Below the pieces are notes generated by a model, which worked only from the letters and a program-made list of their open reading frames with translations, was not told where the DNA came from and ran no database searches. A stretch of DNA of 64,000 nucleotides. It comes from CAVSJR01 sp963728285. Lineage in GTDB: Bacteria; Actinomycetota; UBA4738; HRBIN12. Location of the stretch: contig CAVSJR010000003.1 of the NCBI GenBank assembly GCA_963728285.1, positions 620,001 to 684,000 on the forward strand, in the 5' to 3' direction. Positions within the stretch are counted from its first letter, which is position 1. Each line of letters begins with the position of its first letter. Below, piece by piece: positions 36,009 to 45,290 of this stretch. The position numbers and the translations under genes were made by a program.

Positions 36009-36674
36009 TCAGGACCACCTGGCCGGATAGCGGCCCCGAAGGTCGTCCACGAGCGCACGCAGCTGCTCGATCAGCTCGTCGGTGAGCCGCCGAAGGACGT
36101 CGCCGTCGTCCGCCTGCTCCCGGTACGCGGAGAGGTCGATTGGCGCTCCCGCCTTGACCCAGATCGGGCGACCGATCCTAAGGCTCCCCCGCCCCGACTT
36201 CTGCCATACGTGCTGCGCCCCCCAGACGGCCAGCGGCGTGATGGGCACTCCCGATGCCAGCGAAAGACGAACGATCCCGGTCCTCGCCCGCATCGGGAGA
36301 TACCGTGGGTCGTTGGTCACCGTCCCCTCGGGGTAGACCACCACCGCCTCGCCCTCGTCGAGCGCCCGCTCAGCCCGCTCGAGCGGCGAACGATCGCGGG
36401 CGCCGCGCTGCACCGGGATCTGCTTGGCGTTGCGAAGGGCGGCGCCGAACACGGGGATCTCGAAGAGCTCCGACTTGGCGAGGAATCGCGCGCGCCTCCC
36501 CCGCTCGGCCAGGAAGTATGCGTGGGCCACGGGATCGAGATAAGAGATGTGGTTCGCCGCCAGCAGCACCGGCCCACGCTCCGGAATCCGGTCGAGGTCC
36601 TCGAACCGCCAGTTGAACCAGAGCTTGAACGGCGGCAGCCCCAGGACCTCGGCGATGCGGTACGCGGGCTCCAG
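36009..36674 (-). CDS. plsC: 1-acyl-glycerol-3-phosphate acyltransferase, apparent CTG start
   Basis: Acylates lysophosphatidate in phospholipid synthesis. Motif I NHISYLDP (NHx4D), motif II near LAKSELFEIPVFGAALRNAK, motif III VVYPEGTVTNDP and motif IV VPITPLAVWG are present. The first ATG/GTG/TTG is GTG 36569, which would remove the helix leading into NHx4D. Family homology (YRIAEVLGLPPFKLWFNWRF) extends upstream to a CTG at 36674, which has GGGAGG seven bases before it, and the frame closes at a TAG just beyond. I therefore place the start at the CTG: 221 residues. Confidence 0.85.
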   Translation of the reverse strand: MEPAYRIAEVLGLPPFKLWFNWRFEDLDRIPERGPVLLAANHISYLDPVAHAYFLAERGRRARFLAKSELFEIPVFGAALRNAKQIPVQRGARDRSPLERAERALDEGEAVVVYPEGTVTNDPRYLPMRARTGIVRLSLASGVPITPLAVWGAQHVWQKSGRGSLRIGRPIWVKAGAPIDLSAYREQADDGDVLRRLTDELIEQLRALVDDLRGRYPARWS

Positions 36675-36704
36675 GTAGCTCCCTCCCCTCGCGCGCCTCG
36701 GATT

Positions 36705-37320
36705 CTAGCCTCGGCCTCCTTCGGCTCGGCCGGTGAGGCGCCACGCCGCCGGCAGAAGCACCGCCGCCAGGAGCAGCTTGATCGCATCGCCGACGACGAA
36801 CGGGTACAGGCCCAGCGCCAGCGCCTCCTCGAGCTTCAGGCCCGCGGCCTGCATCAGCCAGGGGATCCCGATCGCAGAAGATGATGAGCTCTCCGACGAA
36901 GAACATCCCGATCGAGCCGCTGAGGGACCGGTCCCAGCCTCGCCGGGCGAGGCCCCCCACGACGGCGGCGGCGGCGAGGAACCCCCAGAGATAGCCACCG
37001 GTCGCGGCGGTCGAGCGCAGGACGGCGATCCCGACGTCGTGCGCCCCGGTGGCGTCCGGCGCCAGCACCGGCAGGCCGAGAACGGCCTGGACCAGGTACA
37101 GCGCAACCGAGAGCGCCCCGAAGGTCGGCCCGAGGGATGCGCCCACGAGCAGGACGCCGAGGGTCTGGCCGGTGATCGGGACGGGCGTGAACGGCAGGTG
37201 GATCGAGAGCTGCGCCAGCCCGGCGATCAGCCAGCTCCCCAGCAGCGCCAGGGCCAGCTGATAGCCGAGGCGGTTCGATCGGGCCCTGGACGGCGCCACG
37301 GCGAGCGCGAGCGTGGTCAT
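36705..37320 (-). CDS. bioY: Biotin transporter BioY (frame change near 36880)
   Basis: S-component of an ECF vitamin transporter for biotin. The first frame from ATG 37320 gives six hydrophobic stretches including QLSIHLPFTPVPITGQTLGV, SLGPTFGALSVALYLVQAVL and GYLWGFLAAAAVVGGLARRG, to FFVGELIIF. The second frame continues AIGIPWLMQAAGLKLEEALA and LYPFVVGDAIKLLLAAVLLP, the typical C-terminus. One extra base near 36880 separates them. Restored length is about 205 residues. EcfA/T subunits are not in the window. Confidence 0.87.
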
Positions 37321-37423
37321 GGTTCCTCCTCCGGTGTCGGGTTCGTCGTCGCCTAGGACTCCCGGTGCGGAGCCGAAGGTTACGTCTTCGTCCGCGGTCG
37401 CGCACCCGGTTAGGCTGTCATGC

Positions 37424-38068
37424 GTGCGCATCATCGCGGTCCCCGTGAAGGCGCTCGGGCGATCCAAGAGCCGGCTCTCGCCGATCTGCTCGCCCCTCGA
37501 GCGAGGCGCGCTCACCCTCGCCATGCTCGAGGACGTCCTCGACGCGGCGCTCGACGTGCCGGGGTGGGAGACGTGGGTGATCTCCCCGGACGAAGCGGTC
37601 CTCGAGGTGGCCGCGCGGCGCCGGGCGCGCGCGGTGCTCGAGGAGACGCCCTCCCTCCTGGGCGCGGTTCGCCAGGTCGACGAGGAGGCGACCGAGCGTG
37701 GTGCGGACGCGCTCGCCATCGTGCTCGGGGATACTCCGCTGCTGTCGGCACCGGAGCTGACGGACGCGCTGCAGACCCTGGGACCCGTCGTGCTGGCGCC
37801 GGCGGCCGACGAGCTGGGCACGAACGTGCTGGTCCGCCGCCCTCCGCGGGCCATCCGCCCCCGGTTCGGATCCGGATCGTTCGCCAAGCATCGGACGGAG
37901 GCGGCGCGAAAGCACCTTCCCGTCTCCGTGGTCCACGGCCCCGGCCTGGCCTTCGACCTCGACGGCCCGGACGATATCCTCACGCTGCTCGAGGCCGGCG
38001 GGCCGGGACGCACCCGGGACGTCTGCCTGGAGCTCGACCTCCGATCGCGGATCCGGGTCGGCGCCTGA
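37424..38068 (+). CDS. CofC-like 2-phospho-L-lactate guanylyltransferase
   Basis: 214 residues from GTG 37424. MRIIAVPVKALGRSKSRLSP is the nucleotide-binding N-terminus of the CofC/FbiD family; PLERGALTLAMLEDVLDAAL follows. The usual DxPL metal motif reads VLGDTPLLSAPELTDAL. GSGSFAKHRTEAARKHLPVS and GPGLAFDLDGPDDI close the domain. CofC activates phospholactate or PEP with GTP for coenzyme F420. No fbiA/B/C genes are adjacent, so the pathway assignment rests on family resemblance. Confidence 0.8.
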   Translation: MRIIAVPVKALGRSKSRLSPICSPLERGALTLAMLEDVLDAALDVPGWETWVISPDEAVLEVAARRRARAVLEETPSLLGAVRQVDEEATERGADALAIVLGDTPLLSAPELTDALQTLGPVVLAPAADELGTNVLVRRPPRAIRPRFGSGSFAKHRTEAARKHLPVSVVHGPGLAFDLDGPDDILTLLEAGGPGRTRDVCLELDLRSRIRVGA

Positions 38069-38115
38069 GGGGTGCCGCCGGAGCGGGGTCACGGCAGGCA
38101 CACCGAGGAGGAGAG

Positions 38116-38325
38116 ATGGCGCAGGGAACCGTCAAGCGGTACGACGTCGAGGGGCACGCGGGATCGGTATTGCTCGATGACGGAACGGAGATCGGCATCG
38201 ACCCGGTCTCGACCCAGGACTCAGGACTGCGCTATCTCCGTCTCGGACAGCGAGTGAAGTTCGAGATCGTCGAGCACGGCGACGCGAAGCTGGCGCGCAA
38301 GCTTCGAATCCTCACGGTCGACTGA
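38116..38325 (+). CDS. Cold-shock-like OB-fold protein
   Basis: 69 residues: MAQGTVKRYDVEGHAGSVLL, then GTEIGIDPVSTQDSGLRYLR and GQRVKFEIVEHGDAKLARKL. The layout follows CspA, but the aromatic RNP motifs (KGFGFI, VFVHF) are replaced by AGSVLLDD and EIGIDP. Nucleic-acid binding may thus differ from classic cold-shock proteins. A GAGGAGGAGAG ribosome site abuts the ATG. It converges on the HU gene. Confidence 0.8.
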   Translation: MAQGTVKRYDVEGHAGSVLLDDGTEIGIDPVSTQDSGLRYLRLGQRVKFEIVEHGDAKLARKLRILTVD

Positions 38326-38335
38326 GGCGGCCCGA

Positions 38336-38644
38336 TCAGCGCTTCTTCGTCGCGGACTTCCGACGCTTCGACGCGATGGCGTCCCGGAACTCGTTGCCGG
38401 GATTGAACGAGGGGATGTCTCGGGCCTGCACGACGATCGGGACGTCGGGCTTGCGAGGGTTGCGAGCGACTCGCTTGTTGCGATGCTTGCGTTCGAACGT
38501 CCCGAACCCCGAGAGCGCCACGCGATTGCCCTTGGCCACGTTCTCGCGGATCGTGCCCATGGTCGCCTCGAGGAAGCGCGAGACGTCGGCCTTGCTGGCG
38601 CCGGTGCGCTTCGCCACCTCGGTGATCAGACCGCTCTTGTTCAC
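38336..38644 (-). CDS. HU-family DNA-binding protein
   Basis: 102 residues from GTG 38644 with AGGAGG at good distance. The HU fold is NKSGLITEVAKRTGASKADV, VALSGFGTFERKHRNKRVAR, then NPRKPDVPIVVQARDIPSF and NPGNEFRDAI, with a short Lys/Arg tail (KRRKSATKKR). It bends and packages DNA. The tail is far shorter than that of mycobacterial HupB. Confidence 0.94.
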   Translation of the reverse strand: MNKSGLITEVAKRTGASKADVSRFLEATMGTIRENVAKGNRVALSGFGTFERKHRNKRVARNPRKPDVPIVVQARDIPSFNPGNEFRDAIASKRRKSATKKR

Positions 38645-38961
38645 TCGCTCCTCCTTCGGCTGGACCTCCGTTGCACCGTAACGACCTCGACGGTGTGCGG
38701 TCAACGTAGACGGGCCGGATCGACCGGGATCTTCTTCGTCGATATGCCGTCGAAGGCCGGCGAGGAGCCGGCTCCTCGCCCGCTCGGGCCGGTTCCTCCC
38801 CGCGGTCTTGAGCACAACTTCCCGGGGGAGGCTGGGACCCGGCACCCTCATCCACGGCCAAGCCGCACGGGAGGGGCCCGAGTTGCCGAAGGCGAGCGGC
38901 CGGGCTGAACGGAGGGGACGGCTCATGGCCGGCGCCTCCCGGGCAGCTAGGATGTCGACAT

Positions 38962-39035
38962 TGGCCCGTGGTGTAACGGCAGCACGACTGACTCTGGATC
39001 AGTTAGTCCTAGTTCGAATCTAGGCGGGCCAGCCA
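38962..39035 (+). tRNA. tRNA-Gln (anticodon CTG)
   Basis: The acceptor stem TGGCCCG (38962-38968) pairs with CGGGCCA (39025-39031). The anticodon loop CTCTGGA carries CTG, reading the glutamine codon CAG. The T arm has TTCGAAT. Discriminator G39032 is followed by an encoded CCA (39033-39035). A TAGGAT hexamer at 38948-38953 is well placed as a -10 element. Confidence 0.95.
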
Positions 39036-39099
39036 CGCCGGAACGCGCGACGGGGCCACCTCGAAGCATCCGTCGAATCGGAGCGTCAAGGAGGAAGAG

Positions 39100-40185
39100 A
39101 TGATCGATGCGGACCGTCAGCGCGACGAGCTCGTGGAGCGGCTGTTCGCCGCGGGCCTGGGGATGGCGGAGCTGTTGACGGTCTACCTCGGCGACACGCT
39201 CGGGCTCTATCGAGCTCTCGAACGAAGGGGCTCGATGACGGCTCCCGAGCTGGCGAGGGAGACGGAGATCTTCGAGCGATACGCGAGAGAGTGGCTGGAG
39301 CAGCAGGCCGCCGCCGGGATCCTGGTCGTCGACGACGCTTCTGCGGAAGCGGATCAACGCAGGTATCTGTTGCCGCCGGGTCACATCGAGCCGCTCCTGG
39401 ATCCCGAGAGCCCCTATTCGATCGCGCCGTTCTGCAAGTCGTTCGTCGCCATCTCCGGCGCCATGCCCGACCTCGTCGCCGCGTTCCGCTCCGGAGAGGA
39501 GGTCCCCTGGCGTGCATACGGCCGCGACATGGTCGAGGCGCAGGGTGACTTCAACCGACCGTGGCTCGTCGGCTCCCTCGGCACGGAGTATCTGCCCGCG
39601 ATCCCCGACGTTCATGAACGGCTCATGAGTGAGGCCGGTGCGAGGGTCGCGGACGTCGCCTGCGGCGTCGGGTGGGCGGCCATCTCACTCGCACGTGCAT
39701 ATCCGAACATCACCGTCGACGGCTTCGACCTCGACGAGCTCTCGATCGAGATCGCATCCCGCAACGCGAAGGAAGCCGGTGTCGCCGATCGCGTGCATTT
39801 CGAGGCGAAGGACGCCGCCGATCCCGCGCTGGAGAGCCGGTATGACGTCGCGATCGTCGTGGAGGCGATCCACGATCTGTCGCAGCCCGTCGCGGTGTTG
39901 AGCGCGATCAGGGAGATGCTCAAGCCCGGAGGAACGCTGATCGTTGCCGACGAACGAACCGAGGATTCCTTCACCGCGCCCGCGAGCGAGACGGAGCGAC
40001 TCTTCTACACCTACAGCGTCCTGTGTTGCCTGCCGTCCGCCATGGACGACCACACGTCGGCGGCGACCGGCACCGTCATGCGGAAGGCCACCTTCGAGAG
40101 GTACGCGAAGCAAGCGGGGTTCGATGCCGTTTCGGTCTTGCCGATCGAACACGATTTCCTTCGCTTCTATCGGCTCGACCGCTAG
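39100..40185 (+). CDS. SAM-dependent methyltransferase with N-terminal winged-helix
   Basis: 361 residues. The first 110 resemble the helical, winged-helix dimerisation region of O-methyltransferase-like enzymes (YLGDTLGLYRALERRGSMTA, EREWLEQQAAAGIL-like EYAREWLEQQAAAGI). The SAM site is RVADVACGVGWAAISLARAY, then VDGFDLDELSIEIASRNAKE, VAIVVEAIHDLSQPVAVLSA and MLKPGGTLIVADERTED. The substrate is unknown. GGAGGAAGAG precedes the ATG. It follows tRNA-Gln by 64 bases. Confidence 0.85.
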   Translation: MIDADRQRDELVERLFAAGLGMAELLTVYLGDTLGLYRALERRGSMTAPELARETEIFERYAREWLEQQAAAGILVVDDASAEADQRRYLLPPGHIEPLLDPESPYSIAPFCKSFVAISGAMPDLVAAFRSGEEVPWRAYGRDMVEAQGDFNRPWLVGSLGTEYLPAIPDVHERLMSEAGARVADVACGVGWAAISLARAYPNITVDGFDLDELSIEIASRNAKEAGVADRVHFEAKDAADPALESRYDVAIVVEAIHDLSQPVAVLSAIREMLKPGGTLIVADERTEDSFTAPASETERLFYTYSVLCCLPSAMDDHTSAATGTVMRKATFERYAKQAGFDAVSVLPIEHDFLRFYRLDR

Positions 40186-40237
40186 GCCGCACGCTCACGA
40201 ACCGGGCCGGCGCGCCGCGGCTCGAGCGGCCTTGCCG

Positions 40238-41485
40238 TCAGGGAACGACGTCGATCAGTTGCACGGGTCCCGGCCGTGGGACGTTCCGGAAGCCGCCGCC
40301 GTTCGTCACGACGATCTCATCGGTACCGTCTCCGTCGTAGTCGAGCGGGGCCGCGTCGTCCCCGCAGCCGACCCCCGCCTCCGGCGTGGGGATCTCCGAC
40401 CAGGACCTGCCGTCCCCCGAATTCAGGAGCAGCCGATCGGGGCGGTTGGTGACGTCGCCGACGCACCCCTGGAGCAGGTAGAGGTCGCCGTCACCGTCGC
40501 CGTCGACGTCTCCCGAGGCCACGCGAACGCCGTACGGGGCCCGGAGCACGACGAACGGACGAAGGAAGCGTCCCGCCCCACCCATCTGCAGGATCAGGCC
40601 GTGTCCGCCCGCCCTCGCGATGTCGAGTCGGCCGTCGCCGTTGAGGTCGGCGAGCACCGCATGCCTCGGCGCGCCGGAGAGCTGCCATCTGCGGCTGATG
40701 TCGGTGAAGCCGGCTCCATGGGCGTTGCGGTACAGCCGAAGCTCCTTCTTGCCGCAGACGAGCAGGTCGTCCCAGCCGTCGCCCGTCACATCGGCGGCTT
40801 GGGCGCATCGCGCGCCGATCTCCGCGGTCATGCCCGGAACGTGCTGGGGGCTGAAGCCGGTTCCGCCGTTATTGACGAAGAATCGATTCGCCGATCGACG
40901 CCCGTCCGTCCGGGGGTAGTCGTTGCCGACGAACAGGTCGGGGTACGCATCGTGGTTCGAGTCGATGAACGTCGCCTCGCGGCCCCTGCCGTACATGTCC
41001 ACGACGTTCATCGTGGCCGCCTCGTCTGTGAAGCTGTGATCCGGGTGCTGGATCCACAGTTGATCCGACTTCTTCGCCGTCCCCTGGGCGGCTCCGACCG
41101 AGCAGAACAGGTCGGGGAGGCCGTCCCCTTGCACATCACCCCACGTGCAGTCGTGCCGGTCCGAGGCCCCGAAGGTGCCGGCATCCACCTCCAGGAACGA
41201 TGCCCCGTCGCCGTGGTAGAGCCTCCCCGGGAGCTGGTGACGTCCCAGGAGGAAGTCGGGGCGGCCGTCCACGTCGTAGTCCCCCACCGCGACGCTCCAG
41301 CTCTGCGTGACCTCGGCGATGCCCACGCCGGCGGCGATGTCGACGGCTCCGCTCGCGGCGACGGCCGGCACGGTCGACGGACCGTACGCATTCGCAAGGA
41401 CCGCGAGGACGGCAATGACGAAGGCCGCCGTCGCACGATGGCGTTGAGACCGCCGGGCCGTAGCCGTGAGCGATGTTCCCGGCAC
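40238..41485 (-). CDS. Secreted seven-bladed FG-GAP/VCBS beta-propeller protein
   Basis: 415 residues from GTG 41485 with a signal peptide (AAFVIAVLAVLANAYGPSTV). Seven repeats each centre on an Asp-rich turn: VGDYDVDGRPDFLLG, GDVQGDGLPDLFCS, IDSNHDAYPDLFVGND, ADVTGDGWDDLLVC, ADLNGDGRLDIARA, GDVDGDGDGDLYLL and LDYDGDGTDEIVVT. This count predicts a closed seven-bladed propeller binding calcium, like integrin alpha and FG-GAP families. Cysteine pairs suggest disulfides. It likely binds extracellular ligands; no catalytic domain is present. Confidence 0.85.
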   Translation of the reverse strand: MPGTSLTATARRSQRHRATAAFVIAVLAVLANAYGPSTVPAVAASGAVDIAAGVGIAEVTQSWSVAVGDYDVDGRPDFLLGRHQLPGRLYHGDGASFLEVDAGTFGASDRHDCTWGDVQGDGLPDLFCSVGAAQGTAKKSDQLWIQHPDHSFTDEAATMNVVDMYGRGREATFIDSNHDAYPDLFVGNDYPRTDGRRSANRFFVNNGGTGFSPQHVPGMTAEIGARCAQAADVTGDGWDDLLVCGKKELRLYRNAHGAGFTDISRRWQLSGAPRHAVLADLNGDGRLDIARAGGHGLILQMGGAGRFLRPFVVLRAPYGVRVASGDVDGDGDGDLYLLQGCVGDVTNRPDRLLLNSGDGRSWSEIPTPEAGVGCGDDAAPLDYDGDGTDEIVVTNGGGFRNVPRPGPVQLIDVVP

Positions 41486-41534
41486 GATCGCTGATTCCTT
41501 GGTTGGGGGGCGCCATCGCGGAGGCCCGCGGTGG

Positions 41535-42464
41535 CTATGAGGTCCGGCGATCGAGCGCGTACGTCGATCCCACCCGACCCTTCGCATACTGCTTCATCTC
41601 CGTGGCCGCCGACACCGCCTCGGCGTAGTGCGTGAAGCTGCGGACGCTCGAGCTGGCGATGCCGATCGAGATGCCGACGAACGGATACTGCTGCGGCTCA
41701 CCGTTTCGATCGAGGACCTCGATCCACCCGAACTCCTTCTCCTCGAAGCTGTAGAAATCGAGGACGCGCTCATCGAACCGTCCGCAGATCCACTCGGCCA
41801 CCGTCTCCGCGACCTGCGGAGGGACGAGCGCGACGAAATCGTCCCCTCCGATGTGGCCGATGAATCCCTCGCGCCCGGCGAACCGCACGATCGAGGCATG
41901 GATCGTGGCGGCCGCGGTCTCGATGACCCGGTTTCCGAGGTCCCAACCCTTCTTGTCGTTGAACGCCTTGAAGTGATCGAGATCGCAGTAGAGGAGAGCG
42001 AACCCGTCGCCGTTGTGGATCCGGCGCATGACCTCCTGCTCGATGAGCATCGATCCGGGAAGCCCCGTCGTCGGTGAGACGTTGCGCATCTCGCGCGCCC
42101 GCATGAGCGTCGCCCGAACTCGGGCGAGCAGGATCACAGGATCGAACGGCTTGACGATGTAGTCGTCGACCCCCATCGTCAGTCCGCGCACGCGCTGTTC
42201 GGGAAGCCCCTGGGCCGTCAGCATGATGATGCTGATGTTGCCCCGCCGAGCGCTCTGCCGAAGGTGCTCCGCGACCTGAAATCCGTCGACCTTCGGCATC
42301 ATGACGTCGAGCACCACCAGATCGGGGTTCAGCTCTCCGATCTTCGAGAGCGCCTCCTCGCCGTCGCCGGCGACGGCGACGTGGTAGCCGGCATCGCGCA
42401 GGTTCAGCTCGATGAATCTGGTGATGTCCGGATCGTCGTCGACGACCAGGATCGTCTCGGCCAC
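41535..42464 (-). CDS. Response regulator with GGDEF domain (GGDDF)
   Basis: 309 residues from GTG 42464 (GGAGG upstream). The receiver has acidic ILVVDDDPDITRF, phosphoacceptor D53 in LVVLDVMMPKVDG and Lys in YIVKPFDPVILLAR. The output is a GGDEF fold: SPTTGLPGSMLIEQEV, LLYCDLDHFKAFND, then GGDDF at residues 206-210. Asp in place of Glu keeps an acidic residue, so cyclic-di-GMP synthesis is possible but unsure. I see no RxxD inhibitory site upstream. It overlaps nothing and has no adjacent kinase. Confidence 0.88.
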   Translation of the reverse strand: MAETILVVDDDPDITRFIELNLRDAGYHVAVAGDGEEALSKIGELNPDLVVLDVMMPKVDGFQVAEHLRQSARRGNISIIMLTAQGLPEQRVRGLTMGVDDYIVKPFDPVILLARVRATLMRAREMRNVSPTTGLPGSMLIEQEVMRRIHNGDGFALLYCDLDHFKAFNDKKGWDLGNRVIETAAATIHASIVRFAGREGFIGHIGGDDFVALVPPQVAETVAEWICGRFDERVLDFYSFEEKEFGWIEVLDRNGEPQQYPFVGISIGIASSSVRSFTHYAEAVSAATEMKQYAKGRVGSTYALDRRTS

Positions 42465-42642
42465 TCGACCTCCATTGCTCTCGGCTCGAGGATTCCTCGC
42501 GTGTCCCCGTAGGTATCGGAGCGGGTTCGGGCTGCCTGAAGAAACCTCCTTCGGGAGGGGTGAGCTCCCCCGGACGGGGGGTACCCGACCGCCCCGACGA
42601 GGAGGCTCCAGATGGGGCCCCGAGGATGCCGATAGCCTGGTG

Positions 42643-43632
42643 ATGATGGATGCGGCATGGACCGACCGGCCCCGGCGGCCGGCGGGGCGACGGCTGGTCG
42701 CGATCGCGGGCAGCCTCGCCCTTGTGCTCGGGGCGCTGTCCCTGCCCCCGGGCGCGCGGGCCGCGGGAGGGCCGGCGCGACCGGTCCCCGGGACCTCGTG
42801 CGACGTCTTCCCCGCGAACAACGTCTGGCACACCGACGTCTCGAGCCTCCCGCTGCACCCCCAGGGGGCCGAGTGGCTCGACTCGATGGAGGCGGGGACG
42901 ACGGAGCTTCACCCCGACTTCGGGCCGCCCGACTACGGGATCCCGTACAACGTCGTGACGAACGGGACGCCGAAGGTCGACGTGAAGTTCCGGTACGCCC
43001 GCGAGAGCGACCGGCGACGATATCCGCTCACGAAGCGAACGCCGATCGAGGGCGGCTCGGACCGGCACGCGCTCATGGTGAACAGGGATACCTGCACGCT
43101 GTACGAGTTGTTCGCGGTCCGCTGGAAGGGCGGGCACCCCACGGCGGGAAGCGGCGCCATCTTCAAGCTCGGCTCGAACGAGCTGCGCCCCGACGGATAC
43201 ACGTCCGCGGATGCCGCCGGGCTGCCGATCCTCGCGGGCCTGCTTCGATACGACGAGGTCGAGTCGGGGTTCGTCGACCACGCCATCCGATTCACCGCCG
43301 AGCTGACACGCGACGAGCACGTGTGGCCCGCGCGCCACGACGCGGGATCCCCGAACGACAGCTACCCGCCGATGGGCGCCCGATTCAGGCTCGACGGCGA
43401 CTACGACATCTCCGGCTACAGCCCGAACGCCCAGGTGATCCTCCAGGCGATGAAGACCTACGGGATGATCCTGGCCGACAACGGATCGAACTGGTACTTC
43501 CAGGGCACCGTCGACGATCGGTGGCGCAACTCGCTGCTCGATCAGCTCAAGGAGGTTCCGGCGTCGGCCTTCGAGGCGATCGACGAATCCTCGTGCAGCC
43601 TGGACTCGGACTCGGCCGCATCCGCCTGCTGA
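42643..43632 (+). CDS. Secreted protein of unknown function
   Basis: 329 residues from the ATG at 42643 (GTG 42640 and ATG 42646 are alternatives). The signal peptide is LVAIAGSLALVLGALSLPPG. Mature sequence begins near GTSCDVFPANNVWHTDVSSL, contains a tight conserved-looking core (CTLYELFAVRWKGGHPTAGS, LPILAGLLRYDEVESGFVDH) and ends in a Cys pair (SCSLDSDSAASAC). His-rich stretches RFTAELTRDEHVWPARHDAG hint at metal or glycan binding. I have seen similar secreted proteins in soil bacteria but know no function. Confidence 0.75.
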   Translation: MMDAAWTDRPRRPAGRRLVAIAGSLALVLGALSLPPGARAAGGPARPVPGTSCDVFPANNVWHTDVSSLPLHPQGAEWLDSMEAGTTELHPDFGPPDYGIPYNVVTNGTPKVDVKFRYARESDRRRYPLTKRTPIEGGSDRHALMVNRDTCTLYELFAVRWKGGHPTAGSGAIFKLGSNELRPDGYTSADAAGLPILAGLLRYDEVESGFVDHAIRFTAELTRDEHVWPARHDAGSPNDSYPPMGARFRLDGDYDISGYSPNAQVILQAMKTYGMILADNGSNWYFQGTVDDRWRNSLLDQLKEVPASAFEAIDESSCSLDSDSAASAC

Positions 43633-43780
43633 CCGCGGACGACGTCGCGTTGCGGCGACCGACGGGGCATCCCGCGGTCGGGACGCGCGACTCCGGATCG
43701 CGGGGCCGGGGATGGGCCTTCAGTACCATGGTGGCTCCAGGACCGTGATGCGGCCGGCCGAGCGGCCGGTGGGAAAGGGA

Positions 43781-45254
43781 ATGCCCGTGGATGTCGAGGC
43801 GAAGGGCCCGAGCGGAAAGAGGCTCGTCACGGTCATCCCCGGGGACGGGATCGGTCCCGAGGTCGTTCGGTCCGCGCAACGAATCGTCGAGGCTTCCGGG
43901 GCCGAGGTCGAGTGGGAGGAACGCCTCGCGGGCGCGGAGGTGTTCAAGCAGGGACTTCCCTCGGGCGTGCCTCCGGAGACGATCGAATCCATCGCCCGGA
44001 CGCGCGTCGTCCTCAAGGGACCGCTCGAGACCCCCGTGGGGTTCGGCGAGAAGAGCGCCAACGTCACCCTGCGCAAGCTCTTCGAGACCTACGCGAACGT
44101 GCGGCCCGCGCGGGAGCTCCCCGGCGTTCGCACGCCGTACAGCGGCCGCGGCATCGATCTCGTGGTCGTCCGGGAGAACGTGGAGGACCTCTACGCGGGG
44201 ATCGAGCATATGCAGACCCCCGGCGTCGCCCAGGCGCTGAAGCTGATCTCCCGCAAGGGATGCGAGAAGATCGTCCGCTTCGCGTTCGAGCTCGCGATCG
44301 CCGAGGGACGCTCCGCCGTTCACTGCGCCACGAAGGCCAACATCATGAAGTTCTCCGAGGGCATGCTGAAGAAGACCTTCGAGGAGATCGCGCCCGAGTA
44401 CCCGGGGATGGAGGCCAATCACATCATCGTCGACAACTGCGCCCACCAGCTCGTCAAGCGCCCGGAGCAGTTCGACGTGATCGTCACGACCAACATGAAC
44501 GGCGACATCCTCTCCGACGAATCCTCCGCGCTCATCGGAGGACTCGGATTCGCCCCGAGCGCCAACATCGGAAACGAGATCTCGATCTTCGAGGCCGTCC
44601 ATGGATCCGCGCCGAAGTATGCGGGCAAGGACGTGATCAATCCGACCGCCGTCATCCTGACCGCCGTGATGATGCTGCGCCACCTCGGTGAGTTCGACGC
44701 GGCCGCCGACGTCGAGCACGCGGTCCTGGTCACGCTCGAGTCCGGGATGCTGACCCGCGACATCGCCGGCGACGAGCACGCGGCCTCGACCTCCGCGTAC
44801 ACGGACGCGATCATCTCCAACCTCGGACGGCGCTCACAGGGCTGGCAGGTTCGCGACTACAAGCCGATCCGGCTGCCGCAGGTCGGCTCAGCGGCCCGAC
44901 TTCGTGGTGCCCGAGGAGCGGGCGGTCGTCGGGCTGGACCTGTTCGTCGAGTCGCCGTTGTCACCGGCGGAGCTCGGCGCGAGCCTCATGGAGCTCACGT
45001 CCGACACCAACCTGTCGCTCAAGGTCATCTCGAACCGGGGCCGCCAGGTGTTCCCGCCGACGGGGGCGGAGTCGGACGGCGTCGATCACTACGCGTGCCG
45101 GTTCATCATCCGGGAGAACCCGGGCGACCTCTCCGACGAGGCGGTCTTCGAGCTGCTGAAGCGCGTCTCGACCCGGCACCGCTGGATGCACATCGAGAAG
45201 CTCCAGGAGTTCGACGGAGAGCTCGGCTTCACGCGGGCGCAGGGAGAGAACTAG
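43781..45254 (+). CDS. icd: NADP-type isocitrate dehydrogenase with C-terminal domain (frame change near 44895)
   Basis: Oxidises isocitrate to 2-oxoglutarate. Motifs: VTVIPGDGIGPEVVRSAQRI, VRENVEDLYAGIEHM, TKANIMKFSEGMLKKTFEEI, DVIVTTNMNGDILSDESSAL and EAVHGSAPKYAGKDVINPTA. After DYKPIRLPQVGS the frame changes, and a C-terminal domain (FVVPEERAVVGLDLFVESPL ... RHRWMHIEKLQEFDGELGFT) continues in frame +1 to 45254. The extra domain is as in the Thermus-type enzyme. Start at ATG 43781 after AAAGGGA; upstream in-frame ATGs (43712, 43748) are possible. Total about 490 residues when restored. Confidence 0.88.
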
Positions 45255-45290
45255 GAGGCGCGTCCCACAGCCGAGGCTCGCGCCTCTCGC

